The notes below the pieces were generated by a model. The model had not been told where the DNA came from. It ran no database searches and saw only the letters and a list, made by a program, of their open reading frames with translations. This document shows positions 17,234 through 25,928 of a stretch of 64,000 bases of DNA, piece after piece (positions within the stretch are counted from its first letter, which is position 1; the number at the start of each line of letters is the position of its first letter). The DNA lies in contig NZ_BBJJ01000023.1 in assembly GCF_000739815.1 (NCBI RefSeq), positions 1 to 64,000 on the forward strand, in the 5' to 3' direction. Position numbers and translations under genes: made by a program. The DNA comes from Paraburkholderia mimosarum LMG 23256 = NBRC 106338. GTDB lineage: Bacteria > Pseudomonadota > Gammaproteobacteria > Burkholderiales > Burkholderiaceae.

Positions 17234-18082
17234 TCAGTACGGCTTGTCGCCGATAATGCCGGCGCGTTCCATCTTGCGGTGGCATGGCGGGTAGTCCATC
17301 ACCGCATAGTGCTGCGTGCTGCGGTTGTCCCAGATCGCGATGCTGTTCGGTTTCCAGCGCCAGCGTACCTGGTACTCCGGAATATAGGCCTGGCTCACGA
17401 GATAGCGCAGCAGGTCGCCCGCGCCCGGATTCGCGTCCTGCCCGTAACGCACGCGCTCCGGCGTATGAAAGTTCGTGAAGTGCGTCGTAAAGGCGCTCAC
17501 GAACAGCACCTTCTCGCCCGTCTCCGGGTGCGTGCGCACCACCGGGTGTTCCGCGTCCGGATACTGCGCCTTGAGCGCAAGACGCTTCTCGATCGGCATG
17601 GCGGCGCCGAAGCTCGCCTCGATGCTGTGGCGCGCGCGCAAGTCGGCGATTTGCGCCTTCACGTATTCCGGCAGCTTCTCGTAGGCGAGCACCATGTTCG
17701 CCCACATCGTGTCGCCGCCCACGGGCGGGCACTCCACGCAGCGAAGCACCGCGCCGAACTGCGGCGCCTCGCGCCACGTGGCGTCCGCGTGCCATGCGTT
17801 TTCGTAGCGGTCGTTGGGCTGCTCGGGGTTCTTGTAGATGCGCACGAGGCCCGGGTGCTCCGGGTCGCTGCCCGCGACCGGATGGTCTTCCAGCTCGCCG
17901 AAGCGGCGCGCGAATGCCACATGCTCGGCGCGCGTGATGTTCTGGTCGCGCAGGAACAGCACGCGGTGCTTGAGCAGCGCCGCGCGAATCTCGGCAAAGA
18001 GCCCGTCGTCGTGAACGGCATCGGCGAGGTTCACACCGGTCAGTTCGGCGCCGATGGCATAAGTCAGTTGTTCGACTTGCAT
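17234..18082 (-). CDS. TauD/TfdA-family Fe(II)/2-oxoglutarate dioxygenase
   Basis: A 282-residue dioxygenase. The facial triad is H98 and D100 in NAWHADATW, and H258 in RSTQHYAVMDY. A basic residue for 2-oxoglutarate follows in CHRKMERAGI. The family hydroxylates taurine, sulfonates, aryloxyacetates or amines, often causing C-heteroatom cleavage. The start at 18082 is supported by a GAGGAGCG site and by homologous length; the frame continues to 18172 without a plausible start. It is 10 bases after the quinone oxidoreductase gene. It may carry out the first oxidative step on an imported substrate. Taurine use is not supported, because no tau transport genes are present. Confidence 0.92.
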   Translation of the reverse strand: MQVEQLTYAIGAELTGVNLADAVHDDGLFAEIRAALLKHRVLFLRDQNITRAEHVAFARRFGELEDHPVAGSDPEHPGLVRIYKNPEQPNDRYENAWHADATWREAPQFGAVLRCVECPPVGGDTMWANMVLAYEKLPEYVKAQIADLRARHSIEASFGAAMPIEKRLALKAQYPDAEHPVVRTHPETGEKVLFVSAFTTHFTNFHTPERVRYGQDANPGAGDLLRYLVSQAYIPEYQVRWRWKPNSIAIWDNRSTQHYAVMDYPPCHRKMERAGIIGDKPY

Positions 18083-18092
18083 GCTGCGCTCC

Positions 18093-19073
18093 TCAGATGA
18101 CGAAGACCGACGAGCCCGTCGTCTTGCGCGATTCGAGGTCGCGGTGCGCCTGCACCGCGTCCTCCAGCGCATAGCGCTGGTTCAGTTCGATCTTGATGCG
18201 GCCGGCGGCCACGTGGCCGAAGAGTTCGCCCGCAAGCTCGTTTTTCTCGGCCGGATCGGCGATATAGTCCGCCAGCGCCGGGCGCGTGAGATAGAGCGAG
18301 CCCTTCATCGCGAGGATCTGCGGATTGAACGGCGGAATCGGACCCGAAGCCGTGCCCACGCAAACCATCAGACCGCGGCGCTTCAGTGAATCGAGCGAGG
18401 CTTCGAAGGTATCCTTGCCCACGCTGTCGAACACCACGCTCACGCCCACGCCGTTCGTGAGCTCGCGCACGCGCTTCGCCACGTCTTCGCGGTTGTAATA
18501 GACGATGTGGTCGCAACCATGTGCACGGGCAACCTCGCCCTTCGCCTCGCTCGACACCGTGCCGATCACCGTGAGACCGAGCAGCTTCGCCCACTGCGAG
18601 ACGATCAGGCCGACACCGCCGGCCGCGGCGTGCAGCAGGATCGTGTCGCCGGCCTTGAAGTCGTGGATGCGGCGCATCAGGTACGACGAGGTGAGACCGC
18701 GCATCGTCATGCCGGCTGCCGTTTCGCACGAAATCGCGTCGGGCAGCTTGATGAGCGGTGCCGCCGGGATCAGGCGTTCGGTGCTGTAGGCGCCGAGTGT
18801 GTTGATGAAGCCCGTGTAGGTCACGCGGTCGCCCACCGCGACGTTGATCACATCCGCGCCGACCGCCTCGACCACGCCCGCGGCCTCCACGCCCATACCC
18901 GCAGGCAGCGGCACGGGGTACAGGCCCGAGCGGAAGTACGTGTCGGCGAAATTCAGACCGACTGCCTCATGGCGCAGGCGAACCTGACCGGGGCCCGGCT
19001 CGCCCACTTCCACGCTTTCGTAGCGCAAGACTTCGGGACCGCCGGTTTCGTAAAAGCGCACTGCTTTCGCCAT
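18093..19073 (-). CDS. Zeta-crystallin-like NADPH:quinone oxidoreductase
   Basis: A 326-residue zinc-free medium-chain dehydrogenase (QOR family). It opens AKAVRFYETGGPEVLRYESVEVGEPGPGQV. The NADPH-binding glycine motif is AAAGGVGLIVSQWAKLLG (about residues 144-161), and YYNREDVAKRVRELTNGVGVSVVFDSVG follows. It reduces quinones or alpha,beta-unsaturated carbonyls with NADPH. ATG 19073 follows AGGAG; an in-frame TTG two codons earlier is less likely. It is the first gene of the tightly packed part of the cluster, 58 bases after the MFS gene. Confidence 0.92.
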   Translation of the reverse strand: MAKAVRFYETGGPEVLRYESVEVGEPGPGQVRLRHEAVGLNFADTYFRSGLYPVPLPAGMGVEAAGVVEAVGADVINVAVGDRVTYTGFINTLGAYSTERLIPAAPLIKLPDAISCETAAGMTMRGLTSSYLMRRIHDFKAGDTILLHAAAGGVGLIVSQWAKLLGLTVIGTVSSEAKGEVARAHGCDHIVYYNREDVAKRVRELTNGVGVSVVFDSVGKDTFEASLDSLKRRGLMVCVGTASGPIPPFNPQILAMKGSLYLTRPALADYIADPAEKNELAGELFGHVAAGRIKIELNQRYALEDAVQAHRDLESRKTTGSSVFVI

Positions 19074-19131
19074 GTTCAATCTCCTATCCTTTACTCAAGC
19101 TGAGCCAGACTGGCTCAGAACTAAATCCGAT

Positions 19132-20463
19132 TCATCGTTGCGCTGGCGCGCCCGCTTCCTCGCGCAGGGCGTTCACGCGGTCCAGATCTGCGGCGTAGTT
19201 GCGCCGGCCGATCAGGAAGACGATTGCGGCCACGAGCGGCGCGAACGGCACCAGTTGCAGCGCGCCGAGCAGGCCGATGCGGTCGGCGACCACACCCGTC
19301 AGCACCGCGGCAGGGGCGAGGCCGAGCAGGTTGTTCGCCAGCGTGAGCGTGGCGAACGCCGAAGCGTGGATCGCGGGCGGCGTGAGATTCGCCACCATCG
19401 CGCCCGAAGGGCCCGCCGCGCCTGCGCAGAAGAACATCCCCGCGCCGATCACGACGAGTTGCGCCGGGCCAGCGGGCATGCGAAAACCGATCGCGAGGAA
19501 CGCGAAGCAGAGCAGGCAGTACACGATCGCAATGCTCCATTTCCGCGCGCCGTTTTCCTTGCTGAAGCGGTCCGCGAGGTTGCCGCACACCACCATGCCC
19601 ACGCCCGTGACGAGCACGAACAACGCTGCGGTTACGGCGGCCTTGCCCGTGGCCATGCCGTAGTAACGGTTCAGGAAGCTCGGCAGCCAGCTCCATACGG
19701 CCGCCGGCACGAGCAGATGCACGCCGCTGCCCACATACGCGCAAACGACCGAACGCGTGGAAAAGAGGCCCTTCAGCAGCGTGCGCAGGCTAATACGCAT
19801 GCCAAGACCTTGCGCCTCGCGGCTCACGCTCGCCGGCTGAAGCGCCGCGATCCGCTTCTCGGTAACGACGACGCGATAGATCACGACGAGCACAATCCCC
19901 ATGAGCGCCATCGCGCCGAACGCCGCGCGCCAGCCCAGGTGCGCCGCCACCGCGCCGCCGAGCGCCATGCCGAGCACGGAACCGAACGCGCCGCCCGCCA
20001 TGAAGGCGCCGGTGATCGTCGAGCGCAGCCGCACCGGGAAAATGCTCAGGACAACTGCGATTCCCACGCTCCCATAGGCGGCTTCACCGATCCCGACGAA
20101 GGCCCGCGCAAGCAGCATTTCGCCGTAGTTCGTCGAGAGCGCGCAGCCGAGCGTAGCGATGCTCCACATCGCCGCCATCAGGACGATGCTCTTCACACGG
20201 CCCCAGCGGTCGGCGAGCACCGAGAGCGGGAACGTGAGCACGCCCACCATCAGCGCGACCACACTGCTCAGCGAGCCCAGCTGGGTGTCGGAAAGATTCC
20301 ACGTGGTCTTGAGCAGCGGAAAAACCGCATTCAGGACCTGTCGCGACATGTAGTCCGAAAGCAGCAAGCCCACCGTCAAGGCGAACACGACCCACGCATA
20401 AACGCGCACGTTCGATTCGCTCTTCGTCAATTCGCCCGCAGTGGGCGCGGCATGCATGTGCAT
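19132..20463 (-). CDS. MFS transporter of the BKACE cluster
   Basis: A 443-residue, 12-helix transporter with the MFS motif A-like loop LADRWGRVKSIV after helix 2. It shows VGIGEAAYGSVGIAVVLSIFPVRLRSTITGAFMAGGAFGSVLGMALGG across helices 4-5. This style is typical of the ACS/hexuronate-like uptake group for organic anions. The ATG at 20463 has AAGGAGAC seven bases upstream. It lies between the BKACE gene (141 bases) and the oxidoreductase (58 bases), so it probably imports the pathway substrate. I ignored the long antisense frame over this gene. Confidence 0.88.
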   Translation of the reverse strand: MHMHAAPTAGELTKSESNVRVYAWVVFALTVGLLLSDYMSRQVLNAVFPLLKTTWNLSDTQLGSLSSVVALMVGVLTFPLSVLADRWGRVKSIVLMAAMWSIATLGCALSTNYGEMLLARAFVGIGEAAYGSVGIAVVLSIFPVRLRSTITGAFMAGGAFGSVLGMALGGAVAAHLGWRAAFGAMALMGIVLVVIYRVVVTEKRIAALQPASVSREAQGLGMRISLRTLLKGLFSTRSVVCAYVGSGVHLLVPAAVWSWLPSFLNRYYGMATGKAAVTAALFVLVTGVGMVVCGNLADRFSKENGARKWSIAIVYCLLCFAFLAIGFRMPAGPAQLVVIGAGMFFCAGAAGPSGAMVANLTPPAIHASAFATLTLANNLLGLAPAAVLTGVVADRIGLLGALQLVPFAPLVAAIVFLIGRRNYAADLDRVNALREEAGAPAQR

Positions 20464-20570
20464 GTCTTGTCTCCTTGGCACCCCGATCTGCGTCGGGTTC
20501 GTTGTTCTCTCAGGTCCGCCGGCAAGCGCCAACCACCCGTTTCGAGGTCCGGCACGCGCCGGACCCGTTC

Positions 20571-20615
20571 GTCGTTACGCCGCCCGTCGCTACGCCGCGC
20601 GTCGCTACGCCGCGC
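20571..20615. repeat. Three tandem 15-base copies at the BKACE 3' end
   Basis: GTCGTTACGCCGCCC, GTCGCTACGCCGCGC and GTCGCTACGCCGCGC run head to tail at 20571-20615. The last copy contains the BKACE stop codon, so the end of the gene has been triplicated into the following spacer. Confidence 0.85.
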
Positions 20616-21660
20616 GCAGCGGCAGGTTCTTCACACCGGCGGCGCGGTTCGGCGCCATGCCGTTCGCTGCCAGCGTCTCCTCGACCGTTTCGTACTGCAC
20701 ACCAATGCGGTAGATCTCGCGCGCTTCCTTGCCCGTGGCGATCTCGCGGCCCAGCTCGCGCGCCACGCGCACGCACTGCTCGATCTGCTGCACCGAGGTG
20801 AAGCGGTTGCCGTGCTGGTCGATGATCGTGTCTTCGATGCCGCAGCGCGGGTGCAGGCCCATCGACATGGCCATCATGTTGAACGGCAGCACGTTCTTGA
20901 GCAGCGACTCGGCCGTGAGCGTGCAGCCATCGGGGGCGCGGTGCACGAAGTTGAAGAAGTTGAACGGGTTCGGACCGTCGAAGCCGCCGCCGATGCCGAT
21001 CCACGTGAGGTTCAGCGGGCCCTTGTAGACACCCTTGCGCACGAGGCGGTCGAGCGTTTCGAGCGCGTGGATGCCCGTGAGCTGGAAGTGCGGCTGGATG
21101 CCCGAAGCCTGCAGGCGACGCAGATGCTCTTCGACCCATGCCGGGCCGGCCGGCACCGTCATTTCGCTATACGCGGCCATGAACGCCGGGTTGGAGAGCG
21201 ACGTGCCCGCGAGGTATTCGGGGTAGAGCAGCTCCATGATGTTCATCTGCGTGGTGTTGATCGCCACGGTCACCTGGTCCGGCTTCGGATCGAGATCGGC
21301 CAGCATGTGGCGTGTGTCGTCCGAAAGCCACTTTGCGGCCTGGCCTTCGTCTTCCGGCGCGAACGAGATCGAGCCGCCCACCTGGATGATCATGTCCGGC
21401 ACCGCGGCGCGCACGCCGGCGATCAGCTCGTTGAACTTCGAGAGGCGCTTGGAGCCCTTGCCGTCGAGTTCGCGCACGTGCAGATGCAGCACCGTCGCGC
21501 CCGCGTTGTAGCAGTCCACGGCCTTCTGGATCTGTTCATCCATCGTGACCGGAATGTCTTCCGGGAAATCTTCGGGCATCCACTCCGGGCCGTACGGCGC
21601 CGTGGTGATCACCACCTTGTCCTGGTTCTCGGGGTGCAGCGAATCGTCGAGGAATTGCAT
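20605..21660 (-). CDS. Beta-keto acid cleavage enzyme (BKACE, Kce-like)
   Basis: A 351-residue DUF849/BKACE enzyme. The zinc-binding HxH is H59 and H61 in ATVLHLHVRE, preceded by VVITTAPYG. The IIQVGGSISFAPEDEG and GIGGGFDGPNP segments fit the TIM-barrel active-site loops. BKACEs react a beta-keto acid with acetyl-CoA to give acetoacetate and a shortened acyl-CoA; known substrates include 3-keto-5-aminohexanoate and dehydrocarnitine. The substrate-specificity pocket cannot be read without alignment. ATG 21660 is supported by GGAGAA; the frame upstream is not typical. It is the first gene of the cluster and is transcribed away from the AraC regulator. No carnitine dehydrogenase is present, so a different substrate is likely. 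Confidence 0.92.
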   Translation of the reverse strand: MQFLDDSLHPENQDKVVITTAPYGPEWMPEDFPEDIPVTMDEQIQKAVDCYNAGATVLHLHVRELDGKGSKRLSKFNELIAGVRAAVPDMIIQVGGSISFAPEDEGQAAKWLSDDTRHMLADLDPKPDQVTVAINTTQMNIMELLYPEYLAGTSLSNPAFMAAYSEMTVPAGPAWVEEHLRRLQASGIQPHFQLTGIHALETLDRLVRKGVYKGPLNLTWIGIGGGFDGPNPFNFFNFVHRAPDGCTLTAESLLKNVLPFNMMAMSMGLHPRCGIEDTIIDQHGNRFTSVQQIEQCVRVARELGREIATGKEAREIYRIGVQYETVEETLAANGMAPNRAAGVKNLPLRAA

Positions 21661-21791
21661 CGTGTTCTCCAATATAGATGACGGTATTCCGATGGTCGGC
21701 CGGGCGCAGCACGCCTCGAATACCGCTCGGGACATGGTTGATCCGTTGAGATGCACGATACGGCAATCCTGCGCTAAACTTTTCTGATTGA

Positions 21792-21820
21792 GCGCCATCG
21801 TTTTATCTTTTGGCGCCACC
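21792..21820. promoter_or_regulatory. Candidate AraC-type operator (direct repeat)
   Basis: GCGCCATC at 21792 and GCGCCACC at 21813 are direct repeats 21 bases apart, two helical turns. That is the geometry bound by AraC-family dimers. They lie in the 245-base divergent region between the BKACE gene and its regulator. A second pair, CCAATATAG at 21669 and 21832, flanks the region. Confidence 0.4.
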
Positions 21821-21905
21821 AGGCGTTAACACCAATATAGGCCCAAGCCCATGTATTCCGGGCTGACGGGTCGCCGCGGCGCAGCGACATGAAGGAGACA
21901 CGACC

Positions 21906-22907
21906 ATGCAAACGACCATCAGCTCGGTCTCGATGAGCGGCTATTTCGACGTGGCGAGGCGCGTGGGCCTGAACCCGGTCGAGCTTGCGCACGAGGTGGG
22001 AATCGACGCCGCGTCGCTCGCGAACCCGGAGGAACGCATTCCCGCCGCCGCTGCCTGCCTGCTGCTGGAACGCTCCGCCGAAAGGGCATCGTGCCCGACT
22101 TTTGCGCTGCAAATGGCCGAGACCCGGCACAAGTTCGGCAGCGGCGTGGTCAACATCCTGCTCGCCCACAAGCGCACGCTGCGGGAGGTGCTGCTCGCCG
22201 CCGCCGAATACCGGCACCTGCTCAACGAAGCGCTCGCGGTACATGTCGAGGACACGGGCGCGACCGTCACCATCCGCGAGGAACTGGTGGTCGATCCGGG
22301 CATTCCCACGAACCAGGCCATCGAGCTCGCGGTTGCCGTGCTCGCGCGCCACTCCGGCGCGCTCCTTGGCGAACACTGGAAACCGCGAGCCGTGCACTTC
22401 GTTCATCGGGCACCGCCAAGCCTCACGTTTCACCGGCGTTTCTTCGGCTGTCCGCTGGAGTTCGGCAGCGACTTCAACGGCATCGTATGCACGGCCGCCG
22501 ATCTCGACTACCCGAACCCCGCCGCCGACCCGGAGCTGGTGCGCTATGCGGAAAGCCTGGCCGATTCGCTCAACGCCGCGGGCGTCGAATCGACCGCGCT
22601 GGAGGTGCGCAAGGCGATTTACCTGCTGCTGCCGCTGGAACGGGCCACCGTCGAGCTGGTGGCCGATCATCTGCACCTGAGCGTTCGCACCATGCAGCGC
22701 CAGCTGGGCCTCGCCAACACGAGCTTCACGCGGCTCGTGGAAGAAGTGCGCAGCGAGCTTGCCGTGCGCTACATGAGCAACCCGCGCTATCCGATCGGGC
22801 GCGTTTCCGATTTGCTCGGCTATGCGCAGCAGGGCTCGTTCACGAACTGGTTCAGCGCACGCTTTGGCATGACGCCGCGCGACTGGCGCAATGGTCAGTT
22901 GAAATGA
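21906..22907 (+). CDS. AraC-family regulator of the BKACE cluster
   Basis: A 333-residue OruR/ArgR-like AraC regulator. The N-terminal arabinose-binding-like domain (residues about 15-205) carries VVDPGIPTNQAIELAVAVLARH. The C-terminal double HTH (about 235-330) contains ATVELVADHLHLSVRTMQRQL and PIGRVSDLLGYAQQGSFTNWFSARFGMTPRDWR. An AAGGAGAC site precedes the ATG at 21906. It is transcribed away from the BKACE operon. Genes of this type usually activate the adjacent catabolic operon when the substrate is bound, which I infer here. Confidence 0.92.
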   Translation: MQTTISSVSMSGYFDVARRVGLNPVELAHEVGIDAASLANPEERIPAAAACLLLERSAERASCPTFALQMAETRHKFGSGVVNILLAHKRTLREVLLAAAEYRHLLNEALAVHVEDTGATVTIREELVVDPGIPTNQAIELAVAVLARHSGALLGEHWKPRAVHFVHRAPPSLTFHRRFFGCPLEFGSDFNGIVCTAADLDYPNPAADPELVRYAESLADSLNAAGVESTALEVRKAIYLLLPLERATVELVADHLHLSVRTMQRQLGLANTSFTRLVEEVRSELAVRYMSNPRYPIGRVSDLLGYAQQGSFTNWFSARFGMTPRDWRNGQLK

Positions 22908-22971
22908 CGTAGCGGTGGCGCCGGGCGCCGGCGTCGTTGCGGGGTTGCCGATGCGCAGGGCGCGCGAGCCG

Positions 22972-23664
22972 TCACCCGGTATGAGGAAGCGAATGCGGCT
23001 CGGCGTGTCTTCGCGCGCCGCGCGTTCGCGACGGCTCCGGCGACAGCAGTTCCTGCAACTCGAAGTCGAACGTGGTCATGAGCCGCACGAGATCGGCAAG
23101 CGAGTTCGCTTGCATCTTTTCCATGACGCGCGCCCGGTGAATCTTGATCGTCTTCTCGGCGGCGCCCAGTTCGTCGGCCACGAGCTTGTTCGGCCGGCCC
23201 GTCACCACGAGCGCCATGACCTCGCGCTCGCGCGGCGTCAGCTTTTCGACGCGGCGCTGGATCTCCGCGCGCTGCTCGCGCTGTTCGAACAGCTGCCGCG
23301 CGCGCTCCAGCGCCTTCGACGTGGCGTCGAACAGCACGCGCGCATCGATCGGCTTCGTCAGAAAGTCGGACGCGCCGGCTTTCATCGCTTCCACCGCCGT
23401 CGTCATGTCGCCGTGAGCGGAGACGAAGACGATCGGCACGATGCCATCGAGCCGCCGCTGCAGTTCGATACCGCTCAGGTCGGGCAGCTGAAGATCGAGC
23501 AGCAGACAGGCAGGCGCGCTCGCCAGATCTGCCTCGTCAAGGAACGCGCTCGCGCTGCCATAGGCCTCGGCGGTGTAACCACCCGACCTCAGCAACCGGC
23601 ACAACGCGTTGCGCACGTGTTCGTCGTCGTCCACGACGAACACGGTGGAAGTGAACGAATTCAT
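22972..23664 (-). CDS. FixJ-family response regulator
   Basis: A 230-residue regulator. The receiver domain (residues 1-120) has the acidic pocket VVDDDE at 11-15, phospho-acceptor D57 in CLLLDLQLPD, and the conserved lysine in FLTKPID. A LuxR-type HTH follows at about 140-190 (LTPREREVMALVVTGRPNKLVADELGAAEKTIKIHRARVMEKM). The C-terminal tail is basic and longer than usual. It overlaps its kinase gene by ATGA (23661-23664). The target genes are unknown; neighbouring genes are only candidates. Confidence 0.93.
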   Translation of the reverse strand: MNSFTSTVFVVDDDEHVRNALCRLLRSGGYTAEAYGSASAFLDEADLASAPACLLLDLQLPDLSGIELQRRLDGIVPIVFVSAHGDMTTAVEAMKAGASDFLTKPIDARVLFDATSKALERARQLFEQREQRAEIQRRVEKLTPREREVMALVVTGRPNKLVADELGAAEKTIKIHRARVMEKMQANSLADLVRLMTTFDFELQELLSPEPSRTRGARRHAEPHSLPHTG

Positions 23665-24956
23665 GGTGATAAACGCGCAGCCGTGTGCATGGACGCGCCC
23701 TCCGCGGGAAGTTCGATATGGAACGTCAGGCCATGGTCGGCGTTGCGCTCGGCCCATAGCTGGCCGCCGTGCGCCATGACGATGGTGCGGCTGATGGACA
23801 GGCCCAGACCCAGCCCTTGCGGCTTGGAGGTCATGAAAGGCTTGAACAGTGTGGCGAACCGGCCGGCATCGACACCCGGGCCGTCGTCGCGCAGGGCAAT
23901 GTGCACCTTCGCGCGATCCTCGGTGGCGGTGACGGCGATGGAAACCGTGCGCTCGTCGGCGCTGCATTCATGCACGGCATCGAGCGCATTCAGCAGCAGA
24001 TTGACGAGCACCTGCTGCAGCTGCACCGCGTCGCCGCGCAATTGCGGCAGCCCGTCTTCGATGCGCGCCCCCACCGCCGCGCCGCAGCTTTGCGTTTCGC
24101 GCCGCACAAGGCGAATGACATCGCGCACGAGGCTGCCTACGTCCACGGCATCCCGTTCGGCGGGCTCGCATTTCGCGGACTGGCGCATCTTGCGGATGAT
24201 CGCGTGCGCGCGCGTGCTGTCCGCCACCACCTCGCCCAGCAGCTCACGCAGGTCGCTCAGGGCCGGCGGGTTCTGCGCGAGAAAGCGCTGCGCCGCCTGG
24301 GCGTTGCTGAGAATGGCCGTGAGCGGCTGATCGACTTCATGCGCGAGCGCCGCTGCCATGTCGCCGATCTCGGAAGCCCTTTCGCGTTGCAAGCGGCGTG
24401 GCTCGTTTGCGCGCGCCGCGCTCGCGGCATCGTCAACCGGCTCGACGACCACCACCATTCGCGCCGCTGCGCCCGCCGCCAGCGACGCGGAAGCGGTCAC
24501 ATGCACATCGATTTGCGCGCCATGCTTCGCACGCGCCACGGCGACGCGCGTGACGCTTTGCGTCAGTCCTTGCGCCGTATTCAGTTCAGCGAACGAGAAA
24601 GCGCGCTCGTCGCTGCGCCAGGCCACGAGCACCTCTTCCAGACGCATGCTCATCATCTCGCCCAGCGTGTAACCGAGCACACGAGTGGCGCGGCCGTTTG
24701 TCCAGACGATGCGCCCCGCGTCGTCGATCACGAGCGCCGCCGTGGGCACGACTTCGAGCACGCTTTGCAGACTTCGCACCACGTCCTGCGCGGTGCGTGA
24801 CGATGCACGGCTGCGTTGCGGCGGTGCAAACGCCTTCCCGTTCGGGAAGGCGTACGGCCTTACCTTTTCCAACCACGCGAACATGCTGGCCACTGCATGT
24901 TCTGCTTTCGATCTGCTCAGACCTGTGTTTTTGTTCCCCAAATGCGCCCTGATCAC
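23661..24956 (-). CDS. PAS-domain sensor histidine kinase (FixL-like)
   Basis: About 431 residues from a GTG start at 24956, which has GGAGG five bases upstream. ATG 24884 would be 24 residues shorter and lacks a good site. No transmembrane helix is visible, so the sensor is probably cytoplasmic. The PAS domain (VLEVVPTAALVIDDAGRIVWTNGRATRVLGYTLGEMM) is followed by the dimerisation/phosphoacceptor region with the histidine in ALAHEVDQPLTAIL. The ATPase shows an N box (NLLLNALDA), a G1 box (RDDGPGVDAG) and a G2 box (GLGLGLSISRTIV). There is no conserved haem-ligand evidence that I can point to, so an oxygen-sensing role is unproven. It forms a two-gene operon with the FixJ-like regulator. Confidence 0.9.
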   Translation of the reverse strand: MIRAHLGNKNTGLSRSKAEHAVASMFAWLEKVRPYAFPNGKAFAPPQRSRASSRTAQDVVRSLQSVLEVVPTAALVIDDAGRIVWTNGRATRVLGYTLGEMMSMRLEEVLVAWRSDERAFSFAELNTAQGLTQSVTRVAVARAKHGAQIDVHVTASASLAAGAAARMVVVVEPVDDAASAARANEPRRLQRERASEIGDMAAALAHEVDQPLTAILSNAQAAQRFLAQNPPALSDLRELLGEVVADSTRAHAIIRKMRQSAKCEPAERDAVDVGSLVRDVIRLVRRETQSCGAAVGARIEDGLPQLRGDAVQLQQVLVNLLLNALDAVHECSADERTVSIAVTATEDRAKVHIALRDDGPGVDAGRFATLFKPFMTSKPQGLGLGLSISRTIVMAHGGQLWAERNADHGLTFHIELPAEGASMHTAARLSP

Positions 24957-25554
24957 GGTCTCCTCCGACAACTGCCCCGTTCGAGCCTGAGAAACGTTGA
25001 TCACGTTTCGATGCCGAACGTGGCGGGTTTGACGAGCACCAGAATTCCGGTCGTGTGCGGGACCAGCTTCGCCCCCCTGCCGACTGCGCCTGCAGTTCAA
25101 TGAATCAAGGACGATCCTGCTCTAACGGAGAATGAGTCAGTCACTAAAGAAAACGGATGAATGGATTCAATGATCGTACAACAAGGCGACTCCCAACTCT
25201 CTCCGCCTGTCAATTATATGAAAGAAATTCCGGATGCTAGCGCTCATTGCAATTCTTTTCGATAATTCTTTCCGCGCGCCGGGTTCGGCAATGCGACAGA
25301 CGGCTTGCCGAGGCGCATTGCGCCTGAATTGCGACCGACAATTGTCATCCGATATTTGCGAACGTTCTGTTTGAACGAGCCGTTTCGGCTCACGGCGTCG
25401 GCCGGATGATCCATCCGATATGAACGAGCCTCATCGCGCGAAATAGCTATTATGTTTTTTACGAAATAGAAGCGTCCACTATTTCGAACCGTGCATTCAT
25501 CAGGCCGATTATTCAATAATGGGCGCTGTCATTTCATTTCTGCGCAATTGTCGA
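24957..25554. other. Non-coding, AT-richer stretch upstream of the two-component system
   Basis: About 600 bases with clearly lower GC than the neighbours and no convincing gene. It holds the kinase promoter region and the 3' side of the small secreted protein gene. A 90-codon minus-strand frame (25244-25516) lacks a ribosome site. Short hairpins such as AGCCG-TTT-CGGCT (around 25380) are present. I see no further signal. Confidence 0.5.
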
Positions 25555-25785
25555 TCAGGGTACCGAAGCCGGAGCCGCTGTTGCCGCTGCAGGGGCGCTC
25601 GCCGCCTGATGTTGTGTCGCAGTCTGCTGAGACTGGTTTGCGCGCGCTTTTTGCTCCGCTTTGCGCTGCACGTGGCGCAGTTGTTGAGTGCCCGGCGTTC
25701 CCGTTTGCGCATAGACCGCCGGCATGAAATGCGGCACGCAACACACGAGCGCGATCACGCATGGCGCAGTCATACGCATCTTCAT
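25555..25785 (-). CDS. Small secreted protein, unrecognised
   Basis: A 76-residue protein with a clear signal peptide (MKMRMTAPCVIALVCCVPHFMPAVYA) followed by about 50 residues rich in glutamine, alanine and threonine. The mature part reads QTGTPGTQQLRHVQRKAEQKARANQ and then a low-complexity Ala/Pro tail. ATG 25785 has GGGAGG eight bases upstream. It is divergent from the DUF3300 gene, and the motif at 25908-25928 lies between them. I do not recognise a family. A periplasmic role is inferred only from the signal. Confidence 0.6.
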   Translation of the reverse strand: MKMRMTAPCVIALVCCVPHFMPAVYAQTGTPGTQQLRHVQRKAEQKARANQSQQTATQHQAASAPAAATAAPASVP

Positions 25786-25907
25786 TTGTGACCTCCCGGT
25801 ATCGACGGTGCCCGCTCCGAAGCGTCGCTCGGCCACAGCCGCGACGAGGCGCGCTGCCCCCGAGCCGACGAGCGAACAGATTCGTTCCACCCACTATTCG
25901 GTGTCAA

Positions 25908-25928
25908 TAGGACTCTGGTCCGATTGCC
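25908..25928 (+). promoter_or_regulatory. Conserved motif, copy 1 (upstream of DUF3300)
   Basis: GGACTCTGGTCCGATTG, an imperfect GGAC-GGTCC palindrome with a conserved CGATTG tail. It lies about 180 bases before the DUF3300 start and points toward it. Near-identical copies occur at 34942-34962 and 35625-35645, each pointing toward its own downstream gene. Confidence 0.55.

Noticed and set aside
17234..18082. Taurine dioxygenase tauD
   Set aside because: The fold fits but no taurine transport genes or sulfonate genes adjoin; only the family name is kept.
19072..21681. An 869-codon plus-strand frame over MFS and BKACE
   Set aside because: It is an antisense shadow in high-GC DNA, rich in Arg/His, with no domain and no ribosome site.
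25244..25516. A 90-codon minus-strand frame upstream of the kinase
   Set aside because: No ribosome site or recognisable domain, and it lies in AT-richer spacer. Could be revisited with transcript data.
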